Shown here in pieces: positions 15,954-23,603 of a stretch of DNA of 35,101 bases. The stretch is from Oscillospiraceae bacterium (GTDB taxonomy: Bacteria > Bacillota > Clostridia > Oscillospirales > Oscillospiraceae), in the NCBI GenBank assembly GCA_017440925.1, contig JAFSAP010000031.1, forward strand, positions 1 to 35,101, given 5' to 3'. The first letter of the stretch is position 1. Every line of letters begins with the position of its first letter. The notes below the pieces were generated by a model, which saw only the letters and a program-made list of their open reading frames with translations, was not told the DNA's origin and searched no databases. Both the position numbers and the translations under genes were made by a program.

Positions 15954-15957
15954 GGTT

Positions 15958-16497
15958 CTAACGAACGATTTTTGAATTTTGTAAAAGGTCCTGTATCCGT
16001 TCGGGGAGATAACAGGCGCGCATCACCCGGTAGGCGGGGTGATAGGCACTGCGGTAGGTTTCGCTGTGGGACACTGCCGGATATCCGGCCTGCCGGTATT
16101 CGTCCAGATAACATGCCAGTTCCCGGACGGAAAAGGGCATCTGACCCAATGCCGTCAGTTCTTCAAGAAGCTGCAGCTTCTGCTGAAGCCCTGCCATACT
16201 GCCGCAGGCAGCAGCGGCGGAGCGGATAAAATCCTGTCCCAGCTGCTGCGGGGCGTAGCCATGGGCATCCAGCGCAGACAGCTGAACGCGCACCATGCCG
16301 CTGCCAATTTCCTCCAGCAGAGGCGTATTGCTCTGGGCTGTGGCATCGTATTCCTGCTGCAGAAATGCCAGGCAGGTTTTTTCATCCCGGATCAGATGGC
16401 CTCCGCCGAATTCGCTCTGATAGAGCAGCTTCACCGCATCCCGGGGCTGTATCAGCGGATACTTCCGGGCGTGGGCCAATAGAATGTCTTTTGGCAT
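15958..16497 (-). CDS. Uncharacterised conserved-looking protein
   Basis: 179-aa soluble protein that I do not recognise with confidence. It is rich in Leu, Ala and Gln, predicted mostly helical, and has no signal peptide or membrane segment. Its notable N-terminal stretch is VKLLYQSEFGGGHLIRD, and a Tyr/His-rich C-terminal segment is SETYRSAYHPAYRVM. Invariant-looking His, Glu and Arg residues could be catalytic but no motif is assignable. An in-frame GTG at 16509 overlaps the AAAGGAG ribosome binding site, so the ATG at 16497 is chosen. It is divergent from a uridine-kinase-like gene, whose -35 overlaps its start region, suggesting the two may be linked in function. Confidence 0.75.
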   Translation of the reverse strand: MPKDILLAHARKYPLIQPRDAVKLLYQSEFGGGHLIRDEKTCLAFLQQEYDATAQSNTPLLEEIGSGMVRVQLSALDAHGYAPQQLGQDFIRSAAAACGSMAGLQQKLQLLEELTALGQMPFSVRELACYLDEYRQAGYPAVSHSETYRSAYHPAYRVMRACYLPERIQDLLQNSKIVR

Positions 16498-16503
16498 ACC
16501 GTA

Positions 16504-16532
16504 TTGCACTCCTTTGGGGTTTGTGCTATGAT
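16504..16532 (+). promoter_or_regulatory. Promoter of the uridine-kinase-like gene
   Basis: TTGCAC (16504-16509), 17-bp spacer, TATGAT (16527-16532) with TG at -15 (extended -10). The -35 overlaps the ribosome binding site of the divergent minus-strand gene. Confidence 0.72.
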
Positions 16533-16575
16533 TTTACCAGAAATACGAATTCACTGCAAGAGGGAAGGAACGACT

Positions 16576-17148
16576 ATGGAAAAAACGGTTCAGCGCATTC
16601 GGGAATGGGTGGATGGGATGTGCCAGGCGCAGATCATCATTGCCATCGACGGCAGCTGTACATCGGGAAAGACCACGCTGGCAGGAAAACTGGAGCGTCT
16701 TTATGACTGCAATGTGTTCCACATGGATGACTTTTTTCTTCGTCCGGAACAGCGGACACCGGAACGGCTGGCAGAACCTGGCGGCAATGTGGATTATGAA
16801 CGGTTCCGGCAGGAGGTACTGCTGCCGCTGAAAGCGGGGGAACCCTTTTCCTACCGGCCCTATGACTGCAGCACCGGTGCCTTGAAAGCGCCTGTGGCGG
16901 TCATGCCGAAAAAGGTGAATATTGTTGAAGGAACCTACAGCCATCACTCCTGCTTTGGAGATGTGTATGACCTGAAAGTGGTACTGCAGGTATCGGAGGA
17001 ACGCCGCAAAGAGCGGATCCTGGCACGTCCTGCCTTTCTGCACCGGCGGTTCTTTGAAGAGTGGATCCCCATGGAGCAGCACTACTTTGAAGCATTTTCC
17101 ATCGAAGCGGGTTGCCACATCCTTGCGCGGCCAAAGGATGATGCATAA
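16576..17148 (+). CDS. Uridine kinase-like P-loop (nucleoside kinase family) protein
   Basis: 190-aa P-loop kinase related to uridine kinase/phosphoribulokinase. Walker A is GSCTSGKT (residues 26-33). HMDDFF follows the second strand, as in uridine kinases where this Asp is catalytic. A typical GGNVDYERF segment, a conserved NIVEGTYSHH and an arginine-rich lid (SEERRKERILAR) are visible. The open frame begins at 16504, but the ATG at 16576 with GGGAAGG just upstream matches the family start. It is shorter than canonical Udk (about 210 aa), and the substrate may be a nucleoside or another small alcohol. It has a divergent neighbour and its own promoter. Confidence 0.82.
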   Translation: MEKTVQRIREWVDGMCQAQIIIAIDGSCTSGKTTLAGKLERLYDCNVFHMDDFFLRPEQRTPERLAEPGGNVDYERFRQEVLLPLKAGEPFSYRPYDCSTGALKAPVAVMPKKVNIVEGTYSHHSCFGDVYDLKVVLQVSEERRKERILARPAFLHRRFFEEWIPMEQHYFEAFSIEAGCHILARPKDDA

Positions 17149-17244
17149 AAATTGCAAATAAAGAATATTTATTTATAATAAAAACAAATAAATAATATTC
17201 AATATATCAGAAAAAACTATAAATAATTCGAAATATTTCGATTT
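17149..17244. other. AT-rich intergenic segment with inverted repeats
   Basis: A very AT-rich stretch after the kinase gene. It contains an imperfect palindrome (17163-17200, arms GAATATTTATTT-like) and a perfect 14-bp palindrome TCGAAATATTTCGA at 17228-17241. No gene or known RNA is apparent. The palindromes could be protein-binding sites but no promoter sits beside them. Confidence 0.4.
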
Positions 17245-17278
17245 CCGGGTGTTTTTCACAAAAAACACCCGGCTTTTT
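17245..17278 (+). terminator. Intrinsic terminator upstream of the ABC importer operon
   Basis: CCGGGTGTTTTT/AAAAACACCCGG stem (17245-17256 with 17261-17272), followed by CTTTTT. It ends the kinase transcript and insulates the next promoter. Confidence 0.85.
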
Positions 17279-17293
17279 GTGTGGCTTTTGCGG

Positions 17294-17322
17294 TTGTCCG
17301 GGGAACAGAAATATGCTATAAT
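17294..17322 (+). promoter_or_regulatory. Promoter of the solute-binding protein operon
   Basis: TTGTCC (17294-17299), 17-bp spacer, perfect TATAAT (17317-17322) with an upstream TG (extended -10). About 105 bases of leader precede the start codon; I see no recognised riboswitch in it. Confidence 0.75.
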
Positions 17323-17427
17323 TTATCGGACAGCAGATGGGTTTCTGCTGCATATGAAAGAACACCCGATGGCTTTCCCCGGCATATGCCGGTTTAAGCA
17401 TACAAACCTTTTTTAGGAGGAAAACAA

Positions 17428-18513
17428 ATGAAGAAGATCATTGCTCTGCTGCTGGCTCTGGTTATGACCCTGGGTCTGGTAGCCTGCGGCGCTTCCGAAG
17501 CTCCCGCAGCCACCGAGGCTCCCAAGGCTGAGGCTCCCGCAGCTCCCGAAGCACCTGCTGCTCCCGAGGCTCCCGCTGAGAAGAAGCCCGAGGACTACAC
17601 CGGCAATCTGGTTATCTACTCTCCCCACGATCCCCAGCCCCTGGAAGCTGGCGTTGGCATGTTCATGGAAAAGTACCCCAACATCAATGTTGAGTTCCTG
17701 AGCATTCCCACCGGTGAAGCTATCCAGCGTATTGCTGCTGAGGCTGAGAATCCCCAGTGTGACGTCCTGTGGGGCGGCGGCGCTGATACCCTGGCCGGCC
17801 AGGTTGACCTGTTCCAGCCCTTCGTTTCCGAGCATGACGATGTTATCGGCGATGCTTACAAGGATGCTGCTGACATGTGGATCGGCGAATCTCCCCTGCC
17901 CATGTGCTTCATCTACAACAAGACTCTGATCGACGAGGCTTCCGTTCCCACCACCTGGGAAGGCCTGACCGATCCCGCTCTGAAGGGCAAGATTGCTTAC
18001 GCATCTCCCGCCAAGTCCGGCTCTGCTTATACCCAGCTGTGCACCATGCTGTTCAGCCAGCCCACTCTGGACGAAGGCTGGGCACTGGTCGACAAGTTCA
18101 TCGACAACCTGGATGGCAAGCTGCAGGATGGTTCCTCTGCCTGCCACAAGCTGGTTGCTTCCGGCGAATATGTCCTGGGCGTGACCCTGGAGAAGTCTGC
18201 TGTTCTGTACGCAGACAACCCTGACATCGGCTTTGTCTACCCCGAGAAGAACTCTGCTGTTCCCGACGGCATCTCCCTGGTCAAGAACTGCCCCAACCAG
18301 GAAAATGCTGAGCTGTTCATCAACTACATGCTGAGCATGGACGTTCAGAAGGATCAGAACGTTTCCTGGAAGCGCCGTCCTGTCCGCTCCGACCTGACCC
18401 CCGAGGGTCTGTGCGAGCTGTCCACCCTGGATCTGGGCGACTACGACTTCGCTTACGCTGCTACCGAGAAGGCCAACATCGTTGAAAAGTGGAACGATCT
18501 GACCGTCGGCTAA
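17428..18513 (+). CDS. ABC transporter solute-binding lipoprotein (Fe3+/sugar-phosphate/AfuA-type)
   Basis: 361-aa extracellular binding protein. It has a signal peptide with lipobox LVAC (lipidated Cys20), then an Ala/Pro/Glu-rich linker (about 21-52), then a two-lobed binding domain starting NLVIYSPHDPQ. GEAIQRIAAEAENPQCDVLWGG and the late VYPEKNSAVPDGISLVKNCPN are typical of the FbpA/AfuA/PotD-related (SBP_bac family 1/6) proteins. Family members bind Fe3+, 2-aminoethylphosphonate or hexose phosphates. The neighbouring phosphatase and phosphohexomutase favour a sugar phosphate, but that is inference. A strong SD (AGGAGG) and biased codon use suggest high expression. A terminator follows, consistent with excess production over the membrane subunits. 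Confidence 0.9.
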   Translation: MKKIIALLLALVMTLGLVACGASEAPAATEAPKAEAPAAPEAPAAPEAPAEKKPEDYTGNLVIYSPHDPQPLEAGVGMFMEKYPNINVEFLSIPTGEAIQRIAAEAENPQCDVLWGGGADTLAGQVDLFQPFVSEHDDVIGDAYKDAADMWIGESPLPMCFIYNKTLIDEASVPTTWEGLTDPALKGKIAYASPAKSGSAYTQLCTMLFSQPTLDEGWALVDKFIDNLDGKLQDGSSACHKLVASGEYVLGVTLEKSAVLYADNPDIGFVYPEKNSAVPDGISLVKNCPNQENAELFINYMLSMDVQKDQNVSWKRRPVRSDLTPEGLCELSTLDLGDYDFAYAATEKANIVEKWNDLTVG

Positions 18514-18529
18514 TACCTTTTAAACCCGA

Positions 18530-18561
18530 GAGGGAGTCCCTGTTGGGACTCCCTCTTCTTA
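18530..18561 (+). terminator. Terminator/attenuator after the binding-protein gene
   Basis: Perfect 11-bp stem GAGGGAGTCCC/GGGACTCCCTC (18530-18540 with 18545-18555), then TTCTT. A second smaller hairpin (CCGCC/GGCGG, 18575-18588) follows. Partial readthrough would let the binding protein outnumber the ATPase and permease. Confidence 0.75.
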
Positions 18562-18632
18562 AAATTGAGGAAAACCGCCTTCTGGCGGCTTTCCTGAGCT
18601 TTAAGAGATTATACATAAGGAGAGGATTACTT

Positions 18633-19694
18633 ATGAGCAATGAAGTCATTATCAAGGATGCGGTGAAGCGCTACGGCGATTTTACGGCGCTGAACGGCGT
18701 TTCCCTGAATATCAAAGAGGGCGAATTCTTCACCCTGCTGGGCCCCTCCGGCTGCGGTAAGACCACCCTGCTGCGTATGATTGCAGGCTTCAACTCCATT
18801 GAGGCCGGTGACTTCTATTTTGGTGAAAAGCGGATCAATGATGTGGCTGCCCACAAGCGCGACATCGGCATGGTGTTCCAGAACTACGCCATCTTCCCCC
18901 ATCTGACTGTGAAGGAGAATGTTGCCTACGGTCTGAAGGCCCGTAAGACCCCGAAGAAGGAAATGGACGAGCGTGTGGCGGAGGCGCTGAAGCTGGTGCA
19001 GATCGAGCATCTTGCTGACCGCAAGCCCAATGAGCTGTCCGGCGGCCAGCAGCAGCGTGTGGCCCTGGCCCGTGCCTTCGTCATTGAGCCCAGCGTGCTG
19101 TTGATGGACGAACCTCTGTCCAACCTGGATGCCAAGCTTAGAGTTCAGATGCGTACCGTCATCAAGAAACTGCAGCGCCGCCTGGGCATCACCACCATCT
19201 ATGTCACCCATGACCAGGAGGAAGCCCTGGCTATCTCCGACCGGATCGCCGTTATGAAGGATGGCAACATCATGCAGATCGGCACCCCCAACGAGATCTA
19301 TGCCAAGCCCCAGAATCCCTTCGTGGCCGGCTTCATCGGCGTCAGCAACTTCCTGGACTGCGATGTGGACGGCAGCAAGGTCACCATCCAGGGAGAGCTG
19401 TCTCTGGAGATCCCTGTGCAGAAGGAATTTACCGGAAAGGGCAAGCTTTCCGCCCGCCCCGAGCAGCTGTTCTTCAGCGAGACCGGCATGCCCGGACATG
19501 TCCTGTTCTCCACCTTCCTGGGCGACTTCATCGAGTATGAAGTGGAACTGGACAACGGCCAGAGCCTCATCGTCAATGAGTACACCAAGGATACCGCTTC
19601 TGTTCACGAGGATGGCAAGCGGGTGCATCTGAGCTTTGATCCCAACCGCGTCAGCCTGTATGTGGCAGAAACCGGGGAGGTGCTTTCCAAGTGA
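18633..19694 (+). CDS. ABC transporter ATPase (FbpC/PotA/AfuC-type)
   Basis: 353-aa ATPase of the importer. Walker A GPSGCGKTT, Q-loop FQNYAIFPHLTVKENVAYGL, signature LSGGQQQRVALARA, Walker B VLLMDEPLSNLD and H-loop YVTHDQEEAL are all present. A C-terminal TOBE-type domain of about 110 residues follows, as in FbpC/PotA/MalK-like subunits. The open frame runs from 18489, overlapping the binding-protein gene, but the real start is the ATG at 18633 with an AAGGAGAGG site. The stop overlaps the permease GTG start by 4 bases (GTGA). Confidence 0.93.
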   Translation: MSNEVIIKDAVKRYGDFTALNGVSLNIKEGEFFTLLGPSGCGKTTLLRMIAGFNSIEAGDFYFGEKRINDVAAHKRDIGMVFQNYAIFPHLTVKENVAYGLKARKTPKKEMDERVAEALKLVQIEHLADRKPNELSGGQQQRVALARAFVIEPSVLLMDEPLSNLDAKLRVQMRTVIKKLQRRLGITTIYVTHDQEEALAISDRIAVMKDGNIMQIGTPNEIYAKPQNPFVAGFIGVSNFLDCDVDGSKVTIQGELSLEIPVQKEFTGKGKLSARPEQLFFSETGMPGHVLFSTFLGDFIEYEVELDNGQSLIVNEYTKDTASVHEDGKRVHLSFDPNRVSLYVAETGEVLSK

Positions 19695-21352
19695 AGCAGA
19701 GACTCGGTCAAAAGTGGAGGCCGGACTTCTGGTTCTTTGTAAAGTTCGCAGTTATTGCCTCCATGTGCCTGTTCATTGTCTATCCCTTCTATACCATCAT
19801 TACCAAGAGTATTTTCTCCGATAAGGTGGAGGGTGTGACCCTTTATAACTTCATCCGGTTCTTCACCAAGGAGTATTATTACCAGCCGCTGATCCGCTCC
19901 ATTGTGGTCTGCTCCACCACTGTGCTGACCTCTCTGCTGATCGGTGTTCCCATTGCCTATGTGCTGACCCGGTACAATGTGCCCGGAAAGACCCTGGTGC
20001 ATATCCTCATCATCATGAGCCTCATGAGCCCGCCCTTCATCGGTGCCTATTCCTGGATCATTTTGGCTGGCCGCCAAGGCATCGTTACCAAGATGTTCAC
20101 GGCTCTGGGCCTGCCGGCTCCCACCATTTATGGCAAGGGCGGTATCATCTTCGTCTTTACTCTGCATCTGTTCCCCTATATTTACCTCTATACCTCTGGC
20201 GCTATGAATTCCATTGATGCGTCTCTGGAAGAGGCTGCCGAGAACCTGGGCATGAACAAGCTGAAGCGGATCTGGACCGTCACCCTGCCCGTTGTCCTGC
20301 CTTCCATTCTGGCCGGCTGCGTCATGGTGTTCATGACCTGCTTAGCTGACTTCGGTACCCCCATGCTGATGGGCGAAGGCTATGTGGTTCTGCCGGTTCT
20401 GGTGTATAACGAGTATATGTCCGAAAGTGCCACCAATCCCTACATGGCATCGGCCCTGTCTGTCATCATCGTGTCCTGTTCGCTGCTGGTGCTGATGTTC
20501 CAGAAGCTGGTCATTGACAAGCGCAATTACATGATGAGCAGCCTCCGGCCTCCCCAGGAGACCCAGCTCCGGGGCTGGAAGCGGTTTGCTGTATCCCTGC
20601 CCATCTATATTGTTGTGTTCCTGGCTTTCCTGCCTCAGATCGTTGTGGTATGCCAGTCCTTTATTGAGCGCAGCTTCTCCGGTATGGTGAAGGGTATCAA
20701 CTTCAAGAACTATGAGTTTATCTCTGCCAAGCTGGCCACCAACATCAAGAATACCTATCTGTTCTCTCTGATCGCCATTGTGTTCATCATCTTTGTGGGC
20801 ATTCTGGTTTCCTATGTGCTGGTGCGCAAGAAGGGTAAGGTCGCTACCCTGATCGATACCCTGATCATGTTCCCCTATGTTATCCCCGGCTCCGTTCTGG
20901 GTATCGGTCTGATCATTGCCTTCAACCGCAAGCCTATGATTCTGGTGGGCACCTCTGCCATCATGATCATCTCTTATGTTATCCGGAAACTGCCCTATAC
21001 CGTCCGGTCGGGAACCGCCTTCCTGTACCAGATGGACCCCTTCGTGGAGGAAGCCTCCATCAACCTGGGTGTCAGCCCTCTGAAGACCTTCTTTACGGTG
21101 ACAGCCAGAATGATGCTGCCCGGCGTTATGTCCGGTGCAGTCTTAAGCTGGATCACCTGTATCAACGAGCTGTCCAGTTCCATCATGCTGTACTCCGGCA
21201 AGACCTCCACCATTGCCATTGCGATCTACCAGGAAGTTACCCACATGAATGACGGCCCTGCCAGCGCACTGGCCACCATTCTGACAGTAACCACCATCAT
21301 TTCTCTGCTGGTGGTGTTCCGGGCAACAAAGGGCAAGGTGAAGATCGTATGA
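19691..21352 (+). CDS. ABC transporter permease, two fused membrane domains (FbpB/AfuB-type)
   Basis: 553-aa integral membrane protein with about 12 membrane segments in two homologous halves. Each half carries an ATPase-docking EAA motif (about SLEEAAENLGMNKLKRIW and FVEEASINLGVSPLKTFF). Such fused double permeases are typical of Fe3+/thiamine/2-aminoethylphosphonate/hexose-phosphate importers, where one chain replaces the permease dimer. Start is GTG 19691, overlapping the ATPase stop; GGGGAGG lies upstream. Its TGA overlaps the ATG of the HAD phosphatase by 4 bases, so the phosphatase is translationally coupled to the transporter. Confidence 0.92.
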   Translation: MKQRLGQKWRPDFWFFVKFAVIASMCLFIVYPFYTIITKSIFSDKVEGVTLYNFIRFFTKEYYYQPLIRSIVVCSTTVLTSLLIGVPIAYVLTRYNVPGKTLVHILIIMSLMSPPFIGAYSWIILAGRQGIVTKMFTALGLPAPTIYGKGGIIFVFTLHLFPYIYLYTSGAMNSIDASLEEAAENLGMNKLKRIWTVTLPVVLPSILAGCVMVFMTCLADFGTPMLMGEGYVVLPVLVYNEYMSESATNPYMASALSVIIVSCSLLVLMFQKLVIDKRNYMMSSLRPPQETQLRGWKRFAVSLPIYIVVFLAFLPQIVVVCQSFIERSFSGMVKGINFKNYEFISAKLATNIKNTYLFSLIAIVFIIFVGILVSYVLVRKKGKVATLIDTLIMFPYVIPGSVLGIGLIIAFNRKPMILVGTSAIMIISYVIRKLPYTVRSGTAFLYQMDPFVEEASINLGVSPLKTFFTVTARMMLPGVMSGAVLSWITCINELSSSIMLYSGKTSTIAIAIYQEVTHMNDGPASALATILTVTTIISLLVVFRATKGKVKIV

Positions 21353-21966
21353 TCCGGAATATTCTCTTCGACATGGGCAATGTTCTGATCTATTTTGACC
21401 GGAACCTGTTCATGGACCGACTGGGCGTGGCCCCGGAAGATAAGAAGCTGCTGATGCGGGAAGTGTTCCTGTCTCTGGAGTGGGTCCGCATGGACCGGGG
21501 GTCCATGGTGGAAGCCGATGCTGTGGCAAGCTGCTGTGCCCGCTTGCCGGAGCGGCTCCACGATACGGCGGAAAAGCTGATCGCCATGTGGGACCGTCCC
21601 ATCCTGCCCATTCACGGTATGTTTGACCTGATCGAAGAACTGAAAGCAAAGGGTTACGGCATTTATCTTCTGTCCAACGCCAGCCTCCGCCAGCATGAAT
21701 ACTGGCCCCGGATCGAAGCCAGTCAGTTTTTTGACGGCACACTGATTTCTGCGGATGAAGGTGTGGTGAAGCCCCAGCCGGAGATCTACCGGCTGATCCT
21801 GGAACGGTTCGACCTCAAGGCAGAGGAGTGCTTCTTCATTGATGACGTGCCGGCCAATATCGAGGGCGCCTTCTATTGCGGCATCCCCGGTGCAGTATTC
21901 CACAATGATGTGGCGTTGCTGCGGCGGCAGCTCCGGGAAGCCGGCGTGGATGTTGCAGAAAAATAG
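21349..21966 (+). CDS. HAD-family phosphatase, YihX (glucose-1-phosphate phosphatase)-like
   Basis: 205-aa haloacid-dehalogenase hydrolase. Motif I is FDMGNVL with the nucleophile Asp8. As in E. coli YihX (FDLGNV), the usual second Asp of DxD is replaced by Gly. Motif II is LLSNAS, motif III VVKPQPEIY, motif IV FIDDVPANIEGA. These also match YihX, which dephosphorylates alpha-D-glucose-1-phosphate. Four-base ATGA overlap with the permease gene indicates a joint function, probably processing an imported phosphorylated sugar. The substrate is not proven; HAD enzymes are promiscuous. Confidence 0.85.
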   Translation: MIRNILFDMGNVLIYFDRNLFMDRLGVAPEDKKLLMREVFLSLEWVRMDRGSMVEADAVASCCARLPERLHDTAEKLIAMWDRPILPIHGMFDLIEELKAKGYGIYLLSNASLRQHEYWPRIEASQFFDGTLISADEGVVKPQPEIYRLILERFDLKAEECFFIDDVPANIEGAFYCGIPGAVFHNDVALLRRQLREAGVDVAEK

Positions 21967-21975
21967 GATTTTTCC

Positions 21976-22004
21976 TTGCAAATACGGCGAAAGCAAAGTA
22001 CAAT
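21976..22004 (+). promoter_or_regulatory. Promoter upstream of the phosphohexomutase gene
   Basis: TTGCAA (21976-21981), 17-bp spacer, TACAAT (21999-22004). The predicted start point is only about 10 bases before a strong terminator hairpin. Confidence 0.6.
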
Positions 22005-22018
22005 AATTTTATAAACCG

Positions 22019-22064
22019 GAAAGCGCCTCTGACAACCGAAATGGCTTCGTCAGAGGCGCTTTTT
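22019..22064 (+). terminator. Hairpin terminator/attenuator ahead of the phosphohexomutase gene
   Basis: Perfect 13-bp stem AAGCGCCTCTGAC/GTCAGAGGCGCTT (22021-22033 with 22049-22061) and a T5 tail. It ends the importer operon but also lies inside the leader of the downstream gene. Confidence 0.82.
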
Positions 22065-22088
22065 GAAAAAGAGAGAGGGTGTGCGCAT

Positions 22089-23501
22089 ATGATCCGATTT
22101 GGAACCGGCGGCTGGCGGGCCGTCATTGCCGATGGCTTCACCCGGGAGAATATCCGCCTGGTGGCGGCGGGATTGTGCCGTCTGATGGAACAGGAAGGTC
22201 TGGCTGGGAAGGAGATCGTTGTGGGCTATGACCGGCGGTTTCTCTCCAAGGAATCCGCCCACTGGGCAGCGGAAGTGCTGGCGGGCTTCGGTTTCCGGGT
22301 GTTTATGGTGTCCCGTTCCTCTCCTACGCCGCTGATCATGCACACGGTAAAGCAGCGGGGTACGCCCTACGGCATGGCCATCACCGCCAGCCATAACCCG
22401 GCGATCTACAACGGCATCAAGGTCTTTACCGAAGGCGGCCGGGATGCGGAAGCCTCCGTCACGAAAAAGATTGAGGAACAGATCTCCCGGATCACGCCTG
22501 CGGATGTAAAAAGCATGGACTATGACCAGGCAGTGGCTCTGGGCATCGTCCGAGAGGAATATCCCTTCAATGATTATATTGACAGCATCCTGCAGATGGT
22601 GGATGTGGAAAGAATCAAAAATGCGGGCCTGCGGGTAGCCATCGACCCTATGTACGGTGTCAGCCAGAGCAGCCTGCGCACCATCCTGCTGACCTGCCGC
22701 TGTGATGTGGATGTGCTCCACGAGCAGCATGACACCCTCTTCGGCGGACGGATGCCGGCCCCCAGTGCCGATGCGCTGAAGCTGTTGTCGAATTATGTGG
22801 TGGAGAACCGCTGCAGCCTGGGCATCGCTACGGATGGCGATGCAGACCGGTTGGGTGTTATCGATGAATTTGGCAATTACCTCCATGCCAATACTCTGCT
22901 GGTGCTGATGTATTACTATTTCCTCAAGTACCGCAACTGGCAGGGCCCCTGCGTCCGGAACAATTCCACCACCCATCTGCTGGATCGGGTGGCCCTGGAC
23001 TTTGGCCAGGAATGCCATGAGGTGCCTGTGGGCTTTAAATATATTTCTGCGAAAATGGCCGAGACCGATGCCATCATCGGCGGCGAATCCTCCGGCGGTA
23101 TGGCAGTCAAGGGTCATATCCAGGGCAAGGACGGCATTTATGCAGCGGCGCTGATCGTGGAGATGCTGGCCGTCACCGGGAAATCCGTGGCGCAGCTTTA
23201 CGAAGAGATCCTTCAGCGCTATGGGCAGCTCCACTATGAGGAAATCGCGGTCTCCATGACCGACAGCAAAAAGAAGCTGCTGCAGGAAAAGATTTTTGTG
23301 GAAAAACAGCTTCCGGACTTCCGGGAACCGGTGGAGAAGGTGGACAGAAGCGATGGCTGTAAGGTCTATTTTGCCGATGGCAGCTGGGTCATCTGCCGCT
23401 TCTCCGGCACAGAACCGGTGCTGCGGATGGCCGCCGAGGGCAATACCCCTGCCCAGGCAAAGGATTATATCCGCCGCTGGCAGGAAGACCTGGGATTATA
23501 A
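22089..23501 (+). CDS. Phosphoglucomutase/phosphomannomutase family protein
   Basis: 471-aa alpha-D-phosphohexomutase that interconverts sugar 1- and 6-phosphates. Domain order is normal: RFGTGGWRAVI near the N-terminus, the catalytic phosphoserine loop TASHNPAIYNGIK, the Mg2+-binding DGDADRLGVID, the sugar-binding GGESSGGM, and the C-terminal phosphate-binding CRFSGTEPVLRM. The open frame starts at 22041, within the upstream hairpin, but the ATG at 22089 with GAGAGGG upstream begins at the conserved N-terminus. It follows the YihX-like phosphatase and importer, separated by a terminator hairpin. The exact sugar (glucose, mannose or glucosamine) is not resolved. Confidence 0.93.
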   Translation: MIRFGTGGWRAVIADGFTRENIRLVAAGLCRLMEQEGLAGKEIVVGYDRRFLSKESAHWAAEVLAGFGFRVFMVSRSSPTPLIMHTVKQRGTPYGMAITASHNPAIYNGIKVFTEGGRDAEASVTKKIEEQISRITPADVKSMDYDQAVALGIVREEYPFNDYIDSILQMVDVERIKNAGLRVAIDPMYGVSQSSLRTILLTCRCDVDVLHEQHDTLFGGRMPAPSADALKLLSNYVVENRCSLGIATDGDADRLGVIDEFGNYLHANTLLVLMYYYFLKYRNWQGPCVRNNSTTHLLDRVALDFGQECHEVPVGFKYISAKMAETDAIIGGESSGGMAVKGHIQGKDGIYAAALIVEMLAVTGKSVAQLYEEILQRYGQLHYEEIAVSMTDSKKKLLQEKIFVEKQLPDFREPVEKVDRSDGCKVYFADGSWVICRFSGTEPVLRMAAEGNTPAQAKDYIRRWQEDLGL

Positions 23502-23505
23502 TATG

Positions 23506-23533
23506 AAAACCGCACCCGAGAGGGTGCGGTTTT
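23506..23533. terminator. Bidirectional terminator between convergent genes
   Basis: Perfect 12-bp stem AAAACCGCACCC/GGGTGCGGTTTT (23506-23517 with 23522-23533), loop GAGA. It lies 4 bases past the phosphohexomutase stop and also serves the minus-strand cysteine desulfurase. Confidence 0.85.
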
Positions 23534-23552
23534 CCATTGAAAAAAACGATTC

Positions 23553-23581
23553 TTGACAGGGGACAAATCCTGTGGTATTTT
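23553..23581 (+). promoter_or_regulatory. Consensus-like promoter pointing antisense into the cysteine desulfurase gene
   Basis: Perfect TTGACA (23553-23558), 17-bp spacer, TATTTT (23576-23581) preceded by TGG (extended -10). No plus-strand gene follows; transcription would run antisense to the 3' end of the desulfurase gene. Confidence 0.42.
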
Positions 23582-23603
23582 GGTCTTTAAGTGATAAAAA
23601 CGA

